Below are positions 34,635 through 45,043 of a stretch of DNA of 64,000 nt, one piece after another. The notes under the pieces are model-generated. The model was not told the DNA's origin. It saw nothing but the letters and a program-made list of their open reading frames with translations, and made no database searches. Numbering within the stretch: the first letter of the stretch is position 1; every line of letters begins with the position of its first letter. The stretch is from positions 1-64,000 of the forward strand of contig CAKONZ010000003.1 of assembly GCA_934098525.1 (NCBI GenBank), read 5' to 3'. A program made the translations under genes and the position numbers. The stretch comes from an uncultured Bacilli bacterium. Its GTDB lineage: Bacteria; Bacillota_I; Bacilli_A; RF39; UBA660.

Positions 34635-37600
34635 TGATAGATGTAAATAAGATAGATGCTTTAAAAATTGGAATTGCTTCATCTGATAAAATTCGTGAAT
34701 GGTCTTATGGAGAAGTAAAAAAACCTGAGACTATAAATTATCGTACTTTGAAACCTGAACGTGATGGTTTGTTCTGTGAAAAGATTTTTGGACCAGTAAA
34801 GGATTTTGAATGTTCATGTGGTAAGTATAAAAGAGTAAAATATAAAAATATTATTTGTGATAGATGTGGAGTTGAGGTTACTCGTTCTAAAGTCAGACGT
34901 GAAAGAATGGGTCATATTGAACTTGCTACTCCTGTATCACATATCTGGTATTTCAAGGGTGTTCCTTCTCGTATGGGAACAGTCCTTGATATGAGCCAAA
35001 GAGATTTGGAAGAAGTTTTATATTTTGTATCATATGTTGTTATTGATAAAGGTATTACACCTTTAGAAAATAAGCAAACTTTATCTGAAAAAGAATATAG
35101 AGCTTATTATGAAAAATATGGTGATGGATTTAAAGTAGGAATGGGTGCTGAGGCAGTTAGAGAATTGCTTAAACAAGTTGACCTAGAAAAAGAAATTACT
35201 GATATAAGAAAGAAACTTGAGAATGCTCAAGGTCAAAAGAGAATTAATTTATTAAAGAGATTAGATATTTTAGATGCTTTCTATAAATCAGGTAATAAAC
35301 CAGAATGGATGGTTATGGATGCTATTCCTGTTATACCTCCTGAATTAAGACCTATGATTCAATTGGATGGTGGTAGATTTGCTACTTCTGATTTGAATGA
35401 TTTATATAGAAGAGTTATAAATAGAAATAATCGTTTAAAGAAGTTAATTGATTTAGGTGCTCCTACAATTATTATTCAAAATGAAAAACGTATGCTACAA
35501 GAAGCAGTAGATGCTTTATTTGATAATGGTAGACGTGGTAAAAGTGTAACAGGTGCTGGAAATAGACCTTTAAAATCTTTATCTAGTATGTTAAAAGGTA
35601 AACAAGGTAGATTTAGACAAAACTTACTTGGTAAACGTGTTGATTATTCTGGTCGTTCAGTTATAGTTGTTGGACCAAGTTTAAAAATGTATCAATGTGG
35701 ATTACCAAAAGGTATGGCATTGGAATTATTTAAACCACATGTTATTCATGGTTTAGTTGAAAAAGGTATAGCACATAATATTAAAGCTGCTAAGAAATTA
35801 ATAGATAATCAAGATGAAAGAGTATGGGATGTTGTTGAAGAAGTAATAAAAGAACATCCAGTTATGTTAAACCGTGCTCCTACTTTACATAGATTAGGAA
35901 TTCAAGCATTTGAACCTAAACTTATTGGTGGTAAGGCAATTCGTCTTCATCCATTAGTATGTCCAGCGTTTAATGCGGATTTCGATGGAGATCAGATGGC
36001 TGTACATGTTCCTCTTTCTGAAGAAGCTCAAGCTGAAGCTAGACTTTTAATGCTTGGTGCTAATAATATCCTACATCCAAAATCAGGAGAACCAGTTGTT
36101 ACACCAGCTCAAGACATGGTTTTAGGTAATTACTATCTTACTATGGAAGAGTCTGATCCTGAAAATGAAGGTAGAGTATTTAAAGATGTTAATGAAGCAT
36201 TAATGGAATACGAAAGAGAAAATATTTCTCTTCATACAAGAATTGCTATTAGAGTAAGTTCATTTACTCATAAGTTATTCCCTGAAGAACAATTAAATAA
36301 ATATTTAATTACAACAGTTGGAAAATTAATATTTAATGAAATTTTACCTGATACTTTCCCTTATTTGAATGAACCAACTAAGGAAAATATAGAAACAATT
36401 ACTCCTAGTAAGTATTTCTTAGAACCAGGTACTGATATCAAGGCAGCTATTAAAGAAATGCCTTTAGTTGCACCATTCCCTGTTAAAACGTTAAAACAAA
36501 TTATTGCTCAAATATTTAAATTATACAAAACTACTGAAACATCTATTATGCTTGATAGATTAAAGGATTTAGGATTTAAATATTCTACAATATCTGGAAC
36601 TACAATGTCTGTAGCAGATGTTGTAACTTGTAAATCTAAACCACAAATTATTGCAGATAGTAAGAAAACTGTAGAAAAGATTAATAAACAATATGCAAGA
36701 GGTTTAATTACTGAAGAAGAAAGATTTGAGAGTGTTGTAAAGGTTTGGGAAAAGGCTAAAGACCAAGTTCAAGCTGAATTGAAGAAAGCTTCAGAAGAAA
36801 ATATAACAAACCCAATCTTTGAAATGATGAATTCTGGTGCTCGTGGTAAAATATCACAATTCGTTCAATTATCTGGTATGAGAGGTTTAATGACTAAACC
36901 AGGTGGAAAAGTTATTGAGATTCCTGTTATTTCTTCATTTAAAGAAGGTTTATCAGTTTCTGAATTCTTCTTATCTACTCATAGTGCTCGTAAGGGTAGT
37001 GCAGATACTGCATTAAATACTGCTTCTTCTGGATACTTAACAAGAAGATTAGTTGATGTATCTCAAGATGTAATTGTTAAAGAACATGATTGTGGTACAG
37101 ATTTTGGTGTATTAGTAGCGCCATTTATCAATGAAAAAGATGGAACAGTTATTGAAGGATTATATGATCGTATCGTAGGTAGATATGCTAGCAAGAAGGT
37201 TGTTAATCCTGAAACTAAAGAAGTTTTAGTTGATAAAAATGAATTAATAACTGAAAAAATTGCTAATAAGATTGTTGCTTGTGGTATTGATAAAGTTGAA
37301 ATTAGAAATGTTTTAACTTGTAATTCTAGAAATGGTGTTTGTCAATTATGTTATGGTAGAAACTTAGCTACTGGTAATTTAGTTGAAGTTGGCGAGGCTA
37401 TTGGTATTATGGCTGCACAATCAATTGGTGAACCTGGTACTCAACTTACAATGAGAACATTCCATACAGGTGGAGTTGCTGGTGGTGAGGATATCACTCA
37501 AGGTCTTCCACGTGTTGAAGAATTGTTTGAAGCTAGAAATCCTAAAGGACAAGCTACTATTGCAACTATTGAAGGTAAAGTTACTGCTATTAATGAGGAT

Positions 37601-38266
37601 CATGGTAAATATAAAATTACAATTAAGAATAAACTTGAAGAAGTTGAACATGTTACTAATTATGGTACTAAACTTCGTGTTCAAAAAGGTGATGAGGTTG
37701 CAGCAGGAGATAGACTTACTGAAGGTAATATAAGTCCTAAAGAATTACTTGCTGTTACAGATAGAATTACTGCTCAAGAATATATCTTGAAGGAAATTCA
37801 AAAAGCTTATCGTTCTCAAGGTGTTGATATTTCTGATAAACATATAGAAGTTGTTGTTAAGAGAATGATTTCTAAGATAAGAATTTATGATGGTGGAGAT
37901 ACTGATTTCTTAATAGGTAGTGTTGTTAATATTAGAGAATTTGCTGATGTTAACCAAAAAGCTATTATTGAAGGAAAACGTCCTGCTATTGGTAAACCAA
38001 TTTTACTTGGTATTACTAAAGCATCTTTAGAGACTGATTCATTCTTATCTGCTGCATCATTCCAAGAAACAACAAGAGTATTAACTGATGCTTCTATTAA
38101 GGGTAAGATTGATACTTTACAAGGTTTAAAAGAAAACGTTATTATTGGTAAACTTATTCCAGCTGGAACAGGTGCTAAACAATATAGGAATGTTTCTTAT
38201 ACTTTGGAAAATCAATTATTATCTGAAGAACCAATGGAAGCTTTAGAAGATAGTTTAATGGAATAG
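34634..38266 (+). CDS. rpoC: RNA polymerase beta' subunit
   Basis: 1210 aa. The N-terminal zinc ribbon has CSCGKYKRVKYKNIICDRCG (about 60-79). The active-site magnesium motif is NADFDGDQMAVH (about 447-458), with PVMLNRAPTLHRLGIQAFEP upstream. The second zinc site lies in CGTDFG...CNSRNGVCQLCYG (about 835-905), and the trigger-loop region is GEPGTQLTMRTFHTGG (about 930-945). Overlaps rpoB. Closed by the hairpin terminator. Confidence 0.98.
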   Translation: MIDVNKIDALKIGIASSDKIREWSYGEVKKPETINYRTLKPERDGLFCEKIFGPVKDFECSCGKYKRVKYKNIICDRCGVEVTRSKVRRERMGHIELATPVSHIWYFKGVPSRMGTVLDMSQRDLEEVLYFVSYVVIDKGITPLENKQTLSEKEYRAYYEKYGDGFKVGMGAEAVRELLKQVDLEKEITDIRKKLENAQGQKRINLLKRLDILDAFYKSGNKPEWMVMDAIPVIPPELRPMIQLDGGRFATSDLNDLYRRVINRNNRLKKLIDLGAPTIIIQNEKRMLQEAVDALFDNGRRGKSVTGAGNRPLKSLSSMLKGKQGRFRQNLLGKRVDYSGRSVIVVGPSLKMYQCGLPKGMALELFKPHVIHGLVEKGIAHNIKAAKKLIDNQDERVWDVVEEVIKEHPVMLNRAPTLHRLGIQAFEPKLIGGKAIRLHPLVCPAFNADFDGDQMAVHVPLSEEAQAEARLLMLGANNILHPKSGEPVVTPAQDMVLGNYYLTMEESDPENEGRVFKDVNEALMEYERENISLHTRIAIRVSSFTHKLFPEEQLNKYLITTVGKLIFNEILPDTFPYLNEPTKENIETITPSKYFLEPGTDIKAAIKEMPLVAPFPVKTLKQIIAQIFKLYKTTETSIMLDRLKDLGFKYSTISGTTMSVADVVTCKSKPQIIADSKKTVEKINKQYARGLITEEERFESVVKVWEKAKDQVQAELKKASEENITNPIFEMMNSGARGKISQFVQLSGMRGLMTKPGGKVIEIPVISSFKEGLSVSEFFLSTHSARKGSADTALNTASSGYLTRRLVDVSQDVIVKEHDCGTDFGVLVAPFINEKDGTVIEGLYDRIVGRYASKKVVNPETKEVLVDKNELITEKIANKIVACGIDKVEIRNVLTCNSRNGVCQLCYGRNLATGNLVEVGEAIGIMAAQSIGEPGTQLTMRTFHTGGVAGGEDITQGLPRVEELFEARNPKGQATIATIEGKVTAINEDHGKYKITIKNKLEEVEHVTNYGTKLRVQKGDEVAAGDRLTEGNISPKELLAVTDRITAQEYILKEIQKAYRSQGVDISDKHIEVVVKRMISKIRIYDGGDTDFLIGSVVNIREFADVNQKAIIEGKRPAIGKPILLGITKASLETDSFLSAASFQETTRVLTDASIKGKIDTLQGLKENVIIGKLIPAGTGAKQYRNVSYTLENQLLSEEPMEALEDSLME

Positions 38267-38289
38267 GTTTTTGCCTATTCCTTTTTTTT
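38260..38289 (+). terminator. Rho-independent terminator of rpoBC
   Basis: GGAATAGG, TTTTTG, CCTATTCC, then eight T; the stem includes the rpoC stop codon. Confidence 0.92.
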
Positions 38290-38319
38290 GTTGTATAATA
38301 CTTACAGGAGGATTTTATT

Positions 38320-39264
38320 ATGAAAAAGGTTGTAGTTTTTGGTGGAGGTACAGGAATTTCTTTTTTGATTAGAGGATTGAAATTATTTCCTATTGATTTA
38401 ACTACTGTTATTTCTGTTGCAGATAGTGGTGCTTCTACAGGTAAATTAAGAGAAGAGTTTTATATGCCTGCTATGGGTGATATAAGAAAGGTATTGGTTA
38501 ATTTATCTAAATCAGATGATGATATAAATAAATTAATGGAATATAGATTTGATACATATAGTGATTTAAATGGACATCCTATTGGTAATTTGTTATTGGT
38601 AGCTTTGTATAATATGACAGGTAGTTTAAGACAAAGTATAAGATTGCTTACTAAAATGTTGGATATAGAACAAAAAGTGTTACCAATAAGTGAAGATTAT
38701 TTAACATTAATGGGTGAAACTGTTGATGGCGAAATAGTAGAGGGAGAGGCTAATATTACTTCAAAGAAAGCCAAATATAAGAAATTGTTTTATAGTGAAG
38801 AACCTCATGTTTTGGATGAAGTAATAAGAGAAGTAAAAAATGCTGATGTTATTGTATTAAGTATAGGTAGTTTGTTTACAAGTATTATTCCTCATTTGAT
38901 TTGTAAAGAATTAATAGATGCGATTGATTCATCTAATGCGAAAATTTTATATACATGTAATGCTGTTACTCAACCTGGGGAAACAGATGGTTTTACTGTT
39001 TCTGATCATATAAAAATTTTAAATGAATATTTAGGTAATAAAAAAATAGATGCTGTTTTAGCTTCAAGTACTGTTCTTCCTAGTAAAATTGTTCAGAAGT
39101 ATTCTAATACTGAACAAAAGGATTTAGTTTTAATTGATAAGAATGAGATTGCTAAGCTTAATTGTAAGTTAATAAAAGAAGATTTGTTAATAATTGAAAA
39201 TGACGCTATTAGACATGATCCTTTGAAAACTGCTACGGCTGTATTTAATTATGTAATGAGGTAA
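38320..39264 (+). CDS. yvcK: YvcK/CofD-like UDP-sugar-binding regulator
   Basis: 314 aa with VVVFGGGTGISFLIRGLK at the start and VADSGASTGKLREEF, GDIRKVLV and GHPIGNLLLVALY, as in YvcK (GlmR), which binds UDP-GlcNAc and links carbon use with cell-wall precursor supply. It precedes whiA by two bases, as in other Bacillota. The usual third partner rapZ is not adjacent. ACAGGAGGAT is the ribosome binding site. Confidence 0.93.
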   Translation: MKKVVVFGGGTGISFLIRGLKLFPIDLTTVISVADSGASTGKLREEFYMPAMGDIRKVLVNLSKSDDDINKLMEYRFDTYSDLNGHPIGNLLLVALYNMTGSLRQSIRLLTKMLDIEQKVLPISEDYLTLMGETVDGEIVEGEANITSKKAKYKKLFYSEEPHVLDEVIREVKNADVIVLSIGSLFTSIIPHLICKELIDAIDSSNAKILYTCNAVTQPGETDGFTVSDHIKILNEYLGNKKIDAVLASSTVLPSKIVQKYSNTEQKDLVLIDKNEIAKLNCKLIKEDLLIIENDAIRHDPLKTATAVFNYVMR

Positions 39265-39266
39265 TT

Positions 39267-40193
39267 ATGTCTTTTGCTACTGATGTAAAGAATGAAATAT
39301 GTACTATGACTTTTACTAATATAGAAAGTATAGTTTTATTATCGGGTTTTATTAGAAATAATTATGAAATTGTTGATAATAGTATAGTTTTATCTATTGA
39401 AAATCCTAAGATAATAAGAAAGATTTTTTCTATGTTAAAGGAAACTTTTGAGATAAATCCTGTTATAGTACAAGGTAAAGCTATTAATTTTAATAAGAAG
39501 AGTTATTATAATATCATTATAAATGATAAAGTTTCTTATATTTTAGAAACTTTAAATGTTTATATGAATGGGAAAAAGTTAGCTGTTCCTAATGATTATT
39601 TTGTGGATTCTCAAGATCTTTACAGAGCATATTTAGCTGGTGTTTTTTTAGCGGTTGGTAGTATAAATGATCCAAAGAAATCAAGATATCATCTAGAGTT
39701 TTTACTTGATAATATGGATGAGGCTAGTTATATTATTTCTATTTTAAAACAGTTTAATATAAATGCTAAGGTTATTAGTCGTGACAAAGGTTTTATGGTT
39801 TATGTTAAAGAGGCTGAAAAAATAGGAGATTTTTTGAGAATTATAAGTGTTAGTAGAGCAGTTATGTATTATGAGGATATTAGAATTTATAGGGATCATA
39901 AAAATATGACTAATAGGCTTAATAATTGTGAACAGGCTAATGTTGATAAGATTATAAGTTCTTCAAATAATCAAATTAATGATATTAACTTAATTGTTGA
40001 AAAGTTAGGATATGAAGTAATAGATGAAAAGTTAAAAGAAGTAATGGTATATCGTTTGAAGTATCCAGAGTCTTCTCTTAATGAACTTAGTGAAATTATT
40101 ACTTTTGAAACAGGTAAGATTTTGACTAAGTCTGGGATAAATCATAGAATGAGAAAAATTCATGAAATGGCTGATAAGTTAAGAAAAAAATAA
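39267..40193 (+). CDS. whiA: DNA-binding protein WhiA
   Basis: 308 aa with the LAGLIDADG-homing-endonuclease-like N-terminal fold (YLAGVFLAVGSINDPKKSRYHLEF, in two halves about 118-141) and a C-terminal HTH (PESSLNELSEIITFETGK, then SGINHRMRKIHEMADKL, about 265-305). WhiA acts in division and chromosome segregation in Bacilli and sporulation in actinobacteria. Coupled to yvcK. Confidence 0.93.
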   Translation: MSFATDVKNEICTMTFTNIESIVLLSGFIRNNYEIVDNSIVLSIENPKIIRKIFSMLKETFEINPVIVQGKAINFNKKSYYNIIINDKVSYILETLNVYMNGKKLAVPNDYFVDSQDLYRAYLAGVFLAVGSINDPKKSRYHLEFLLDNMDEASYIISILKQFNINAKVISRDKGFMVYVKEAEKIGDFLRIISVSRAVMYYEDIRIYRDHKNMTNRLNNCEQANVDKIISSSNNQINDINLIVEKLGYEVIDEKLKEVMVYRLKYPESSLNELSEIITFETGKILTKSGINHRMRKIHEMADKLRKK

Positions 40194-40217
40194 ACCAATT
40201 TTTTGGTTTATTTTTTT
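40191..40217. terminator. Bidirectional terminator
   Basis: TAAACCAA / TTGGTTTA with TTTT loop and flanking T-run, between convergent whiA and the lipid kinase. Confidence 0.75.
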
Positions 40218-41128
40218 GAGAATAATTTATCTAAGTTTTTCTTTGGTAATAACATTTTTGTTTTTTTATCAATTGTTATTTTAAATTCTTTTTGATTATT
40301 TTTTAATCTTTCACCATCAATTGTCCAATTAAGTTTAGGTTTTTCTTTAAATTTTATAGTTAATTCATTGGCTGTATGACAGTATATACCAGGAACATGT
40401 GTTATATCAGATCTAATCATAATTAGAATTGATTTTACAAGTGTTTGTTTTTTTGTTATGTTACAAAATAATATTTCAAACTTATCATCATCTAATTTTA
40501 CATCTTTATATATATTATTAAAACCTGCTATACGATTGGCATTTGATATAAGGATTAATGTATATAGTCCTCTATATGTAACGTTATTTATTGTATATTC
40601 TAATTCATATAGTTTTGTTTTATTAAATAATTCTTTGACACCATTAATAAGATAAGCTAGATGCCCAAATTTTTTCTTTAAATCGCGTGATGTTTCGTAT
40701 GGAACATTAATAAATTTACCAAAACCTGCTACATATGCAAAAGGTTGATTATTTATTAAACCCATATCTACTTGTTTTATTTCACCATTTAATATGTTTT
40801 CTACGTTTTTTGTTATATTTTTTCCCATTCCTAACATATTTCCTATGTCATTTGTTGTTCCTACTGGGATATGTGATAGTACTAATCTTTCTTTTCGATG
40901 GTAATTACCTGTAAGTATTTCGTTAAATGTTCCATCTCCTCCGATAGATAACACTAGATCAGCATAGTCTAAATTTTCTATGAAGTTTTTTGCATCCCCA
41001 CTTTTTTCAGTTAGTAATATTTCAGAATTATAGTCATATTTTTCTAATATTTTTTTGATATTTTCTAATTCTTCTTTTTTTATGCCTTTTCCACTTTCTA
41101 GGTTACATATTAGTACACATTTTTTCAT
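40208..41128 (-). CDS. Diacylglycerol kinase-family lipid kinase
   Basis: 306 aa with LICNLESGKG at the start (phosphate-binding NPxSG-like), the signature SIGGDGTFNEIL (about 60-71) and HIPVGTTNDIGNMLG (about 84-98, GTxND). These are the DAGK catalytic motifs of DgkB/YegS-type soluble kinases that recycle diacylglycerol to phosphatidate. The C-terminal beta-sandwich contains WTIDGE. Divergent from the TGS-kinase gene on the other side of clpP; the exact lipid is inferred from family. Confidence 0.85.
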   Translation of the reverse strand: MKKCVLICNLESGKGIKKEELENIKKILEKYDYNSEILLTEKSGDAKNFIENLDYADLVLSIGGDGTFNEILTGNYHRKERLVLSHIPVGTTNDIGNMLGMGKNITKNVENILNGEIKQVDMGLINNQPFAYVAGFGKFINVPYETSRDLKKKFGHLAYLINGVKELFNKTKLYELEYTINNVTYRGLYTLILISNANRIAGFNNIYKDVKLDDDKFEILFCNITKKQTLVKSILIMIRSDITHVPGIYCHTANELTIKFKEKPKLNWTIDGERLKNNQKEFKITIDKKTKMLLPKKNLDKLFSKK

Positions 41129-41158
41129 AACATCACCATTTTAATTATAGTTTAATTT

Positions 41159-41737
41159 TTATTTTATTTCAATTACTTTATCTATTAAACCATATTTTTT
41201 AGCTTCTTCTGCTTCGAGAAAATGGTCACGTTCTGTATCTTCTTCTATCTTTTTTAGAGGTTGATTTGTATTTTTTGCTAATATTTTATTTAATTTGTCT
41301 TTTAATTTTAATATTCTTTCTGCTGCTATTTTTATTTCTGTTGCTTGTCCTTGTGCTCCTCCTAGGGGTTGATGAATCATTATTTCGCTATTAGGTAGCG
41401 CTAAACGTTTACCTTTTTTACCACTTGATAAAAGAAATGCTGCCATTGATGCACACATGCCTATACATATTGTTGAAACATCACTTTTTATAAAATTCAT
41501 TGTATCATATATTGCCATTCCTGAGGTTATTGATCCACCTGGTGAGTTTATATAAAGATTTATATCTTCATTATTTTCTGAATCTAAGTATAATAATTGT
41601 GCGACAATTATATTGGCTAAATCATCATTAATTTCACCATTTAGTAGTATAATTCTATCTTTTAATAATCTTGAATAAATATCATAACTTCTTTCACCAT
41701 TTATTTCTTTTTCTATTACTGTTGGAATTAAATGCAT
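41159..41737 (-). CDS. clpP: ATP-dependent Clp protease proteolytic subunit
   Basis: 192 aa, standard length. The catalytic triad is visible: Ser97 in GMCASMAAFLL, His122 in IMIHQPLGG and Asp171 in TERDHF. The IPTVIEK start and INSPGGSITSGMAIYDT oxyanion strand are typical. It forms the tetradecameric barrel used by ClpX/ClpC, and would also degrade tmRNA-tagged proteins from the rnr-smpB-ssrA locus. Transcribed away from the TGS-kinase gene. Confidence 0.96.
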   Translation of the reverse strand: MHLIPTVIEKEINGERSYDIYSRLLKDRIILLNGEINDDLANIIVAQLLYLDSENNEDINLYINSPGGSITSGMAIYDTMNFIKSDVSTICIGMCASMAAFLLSSGKKGKRLALPNSEIMIHQPLGGAQGQATEIKIAAERILKLKDKLNKILAKNTNQPLKKIEEDTERDHFLEAEEAKKYGLIDKVIEIK

Positions 41738-41839
41738 TTTATCACCCTAATATTAATTTACTAAAAAAAAATAATATTATTCGTATTAAAAAGTTACATA
41801 TTATGATAAAATAGTTATATAGGGTAAGAGGGTGTTTTT

Positions 41840-43483
41840 ATGTTAAAAATAAAAATTAATGATAGTGTTTACGAATATCCTAGAGGAGTTTTATTATCTG
41901 ATATTTGTAAAGATTTTCAAAAAGATTATAGATTTCCTATTTTAGTAGCTTATGTTGATAATGAAATATATGAACTTAATAAAAAAATAGATAATGATTG
42001 TTCAATTAGATTTATTACGTTAATGGATCCAGAAGGGAATAAAATTTATCAAAAAGGACTTATTTTTTTATTAAATTATTGTTTCTTTAAATTATATGGT
42101 TATTCATATGAGTTAAAAGCATGTCATTCTATTGATAAATCAATAATTTTTCAATCTTCTATGGAAATTACTGAGGATGTTTTGAGTGATTTAAATAATA
42201 AGATGCATGAAGTTGTTAATTTGGATATGAATATAGTAAAATGTTTGGTTAAGAGAAGAGATGCTCAAAAGTATTTTGATGATATTAATGATCATAGAAA
42301 AGCTAATACATTTAATTATATAGTTAATCATTATGTGACTTTATATAGACTTGATGATTACTATAATTATTTCTATTTTAATATGCCTATATCAACTGGT
42401 GTATTTAAGAATTTTAAATTAAAATATTATGATGATAGTAGATTTTTATTACAATATCCAGTTATTATGAATGATGGCGAAATACCAGAATATATTGAAC
42501 AAAATAAAATAATAGAAGCTTTTAATGAAAATTATAAACTAGCTAAAAAACTTAATATTTATACTTCATGTGATTTGAATAAAATAGTATCTAGTGGAAA
42601 TATAAGTTCTATTATTAAATTGGAAGAGGTTATTGCTAGTAATAGATTATTAAATTTAGCTAAAGAAATATATAATAAGAAAAATGTTAAGATAGTTTTG
42701 TTAGCAGGGCCTTCTTCAAGTGGAAAAACTACTACTTCTAGAAAATTAACTATGTTTTTAAAGAGTTTTGGTATGAATCCTGTTATGCTTTCTATTGATG
42801 ATTATTTTAAAGAAAGAGTTGATACTCCAAAATTAGAAAACGGTGATTATGACTTTGAATCTATAAATGCAATTGATACTGATTTGTTTAATGATCAATT
42901 ACTTAGACTTTTAAATGGTGAAAGTGTTTCTGTTCCTACATTTAACTTTACTAGTGGTGTTAAGGAATATTTAGGTAATGAATTAAAATTGGGAGAAAAT
43001 GATATATTAATTATTGAAGGTCTTCACGCTATTAATGAAGAACTTACAAAATCTATACCAAAGGATAAAAAATATAAAGTTTATTTGTCTCCACTTACAG
43101 ATCTTAATATTGATAATCAAAATATGATTTCTACTTGTGATGTTAGATTACTTAGAAGAATAGTTAGGGATAATAGGACAAGAGGTTATAATGCACTTGA
43201 TACTATTAAGTCATGGGAAAATGTAAGAAGAGGAGAGGAAAAATATATTTTTCCATATCAAAATGATGTAGATTATGTTTATAATACAGCATTGATATAT
43301 GAAATAGGAGTTTTAAAATTATATGCTGAACCATTACTTTTTGAAATAGATAATAGTTCAGAGTATTATGAAGAGGTAAGAAGATTATTAAAATTCTTAA
43401 GTATGTTTTTGGCAATACCAACTGATGCTATACCTAGTGAGTCTATACTTAGAGAATTTATAGGAAATAGTTTTTTTGAATAG
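41840..43483 (+). CDS. TGS domain-uridine kinase-like nucleoside kinase
   Basis: 547 aa: N-terminal TGS domain (about 1-60), a ThrRS-like second additional domain (about 60-220) and a C-terminal P-loop kinase of the uridine kinase/phosphoribulokinase family. The kinase has Walker A LLAGPSSSGKTTTS (about 286-299), SIDDYFKERVDTP and LIIEGLHAINEELT. This TGS-AAD-kinase fusion is well known in Bacillota, and nucleoside phosphorylation is the usual inference. GGGTAAGAGGGTG precedes ATG 41840. It is followed ten bases later by gap, suggesting co-transcription. Confidence 0.88.
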   Translation: MLKIKINDSVYEYPRGVLLSDICKDFQKDYRFPILVAYVDNEIYELNKKIDNDCSIRFITLMDPEGNKIYQKGLIFLLNYCFFKLYGYSYELKACHSIDKSIIFQSSMEITEDVLSDLNNKMHEVVNLDMNIVKCLVKRRDAQKYFDDINDHRKANTFNYIVNHYVTLYRLDDYYNYFYFNMPISTGVFKNFKLKYYDDSRFLLQYPVIMNDGEIPEYIEQNKIIEAFNENYKLAKKLNIYTSCDLNKIVSSGNISSIIKLEEVIASNRLLNLAKEIYNKKNVKIVLLAGPSSSGKTTTSRKLTMFLKSFGMNPVMLSIDDYFKERVDTPKLENGDYDFESINAIDTDLFNDQLLRLLNGESVSVPTFNFTSGVKEYLGNELKLGENDILIIEGLHAINEELTKSIPKDKKYKVYLSPLTDLNIDNQNMISTCDVRLLRRIVRDNRTRGYNALDTIKSWENVRRGEEKYIFPYQNDVDYVYNTALIYEIGVLKLYAEPLLFEIDNSSEYYEEVRRLLKFLSMFLAIPTDAIPSESILREFIGNSFFE

Positions 43484-43492
43484 GAGGAAGAA

Positions 43493-44491
43493 ATGAAAAT
43501 AGCTATTAATGGATTTGGAAGAATTGGAAGGGTTGTATTTAGATTATTAGAAAATGAAAAGGATTTAGATGTAGTAGCAATTAATGACTTAACTGATGCT
43601 AGACAACTTGCATATTTATTAAAATATGATACAAATCATAGAAAAAGCGATTTAGATATTTCTTATGATGAAAGTAATATTATTGTTAATGGAAGAAAGA
43701 TTAAAGTTTATGCTGAGACAGATCCTTTGAATTTACCATGGAAGGAAAATGAAATAGATTTAGTGTTTGAATGTACAGGTAGATTTACTAATTATGATGA
43801 TGCTTATAAACATATTGATGCTGGTGCTAAGAAAGTTATTATTTCTGCTCCTGCTAAGGGAGATTTAAAGACTATAGTTTATAATGTTAATAATAAGGAG
43901 TTAACAGGAGATGAAAAAATTATATCTGCTGCTAGTTGTACTACTAATTGTTTGGCTCCTGTTTTAAAAGTTGTTGATGATAACTTTGGAATTGTGAAAG
44001 GATTTATGACTACAGTACATGCTTATACTAATGATCAAGCAATACTTGATGTTGCTCATAAAAAAGGTATTGAAGCTAGAAGAGGAAGAGCTGGTGCTAA
44101 TAATATTGTTCCATCTTCTACTGGTGCTGCCAGTGCTATTGGAGAGGTAATTCCCAAGTTAAAGGGTAAATTAGATGGAAGTGCAATGAGAGTTCCTGTT
44201 TCTGATGGATCTGTTATAGATCTTACTTTGGAATTAAATAAAAATGTTACAGTTGATGATATTAATAATTGTTTAATTAATAATAAAAATGAAACTTTAG
44301 ATTTTACATATGATCCTGTTGTTTCAAGTGATATTTTAGGTAGTAATGTTGGTGCTTTGGTTGATGGATTACTTACAAAGGTTTTAGATGTTGATGGAAA
44401 ACAATTGGTAAAAATTGTGGCTTGGTATGATAATGAATATGGATATAGTTCACAAATGGTTAGAACAGCTAAATATTTTTTAGGTAAATAG
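43493..44491 (+). CDS. gap: Glyceraldehyde-3-phosphate dehydrogenase
   Basis: 332 aa with the NAD-binding INGFGRIGRVVFR (about 4-16), catalytic Cys in AASCTTNCLAP (about residue 150) and the His-containing TVHAYTNDQ, then RRGRAGANNIVPSSTGAA and WYDNEYGYS. Asp in AINDLTD favours NAD use. It is separated from pgk-tpiA by 15 kb here, unlike the usual gapA-pgk-tpi operon. GGAGGAAGAA is its ribosome binding site. Confidence 0.97.
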   Translation: MKIAINGFGRIGRVVFRLLENEKDLDVVAINDLTDARQLAYLLKYDTNHRKSDLDISYDESNIIVNGRKIKVYAETDPLNLPWKENEIDLVFECTGRFTNYDDAYKHIDAGAKKVIISAPAKGDLKTIVYNVNNKELTGDEKIISAASCTTNCLAPVLKVVDDNFGIVKGFMTTVHAYTNDQAILDVAHKKGIEARRGRAGANNIVPSSTGAASAIGEVIPKLKGKLDGSAMRVPVSDGSVIDLTLELNKNVTVDDINNCLINNKNETLDFTYDPVVSSDILGSNVGALVDGLLTKVLDVDGKQLVKIVAWYDNEYGYSSQMVRTAKYFLGK

Positions 44492-44494
44492 TAT

Positions 44495-45007
44495 ATGGAA
44501 GTTTGGGATTTGTATAATAAAGATAGAATAAAAACTGATTCCACTATGATAAGAGGAGATAAGGTACCTGATAATTATTATAGAATAGTTGTTCATGTAT
44601 GCATTTTTAATGATGATAAGATGCTAATTCAACAAAGACAATCTTTTAAAGAAAAATGGCCAAATAAATGGGATTTAACTTGTGGTGGTAGTGTTGTTAG
44701 TGGTGAAAGTTCTTCTATTGGAGCTAGGCGTGAACTTCTTGAAGAGTTAGGAATTGATATTGATTTTGATAATATTAGACCATCCGTTACTATTAACTTT
44801 CCAAGTGGCTTTGATGATTTTTATTTAATAAAAAGAAGTGTTGATATTTCTAATTTAAGTTTACAATATGAGGAAGTTAAGTCTGTTAAATGGGCTTCAA
44901 AAGAAGAAATAGAAAATCTTATAGATAATGATTTGTTTATTTCTTATAATAAAGATTTTATTAATTTGTTGTTTTCTTTAAAAGATAGTAAAGGAATTTT
45001 ATTGTAA
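44495..45007 (+). CDS. Nudix hydrolase
   Basis: 170 aa with a complete Nudix box GGSVVSGE...RRELLEELGI (Gx5Ex7REUxEExGU, about 66-88). The IPP-isomerase/YfcD-like start (VWDLYNKDRI, then HVCIFNDDKMLIQQRQ) is typical of the 8-oxo/isopentenyl-type Nudix proteins with long N-termini. Substrate not assigned. It starts three bases after gap, so it is coupled to it. Confidence 0.9.
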   Translation: MEVWDLYNKDRIKTDSTMIRGDKVPDNYYRIVVHVCIFNDDKMLIQQRQSFKEKWPNKWDLTCGGSVVSGESSSIGARRELLEELGIDIDFDNIRPSVTINFPSGFDDFYLIKRSVDISNLSLQYEEVKSVKWASKEEIENLIDNDLFISYNKDFINLLFSLKDSKGILL

Positions 45008-45010
45008 AAT

Positions 45011-45043
45011 AAAAGTAAGAGTTGATTTTCTCTTACTTTTACT
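45011..45043. terminator. Bidirectional terminator
   Basis: Perfect 11-bp stem AAAAGTAAGAG / CTCTTACTTTT with 8-base loop, A- and T-rich flanks, between convergent genes. Confidence 0.9.
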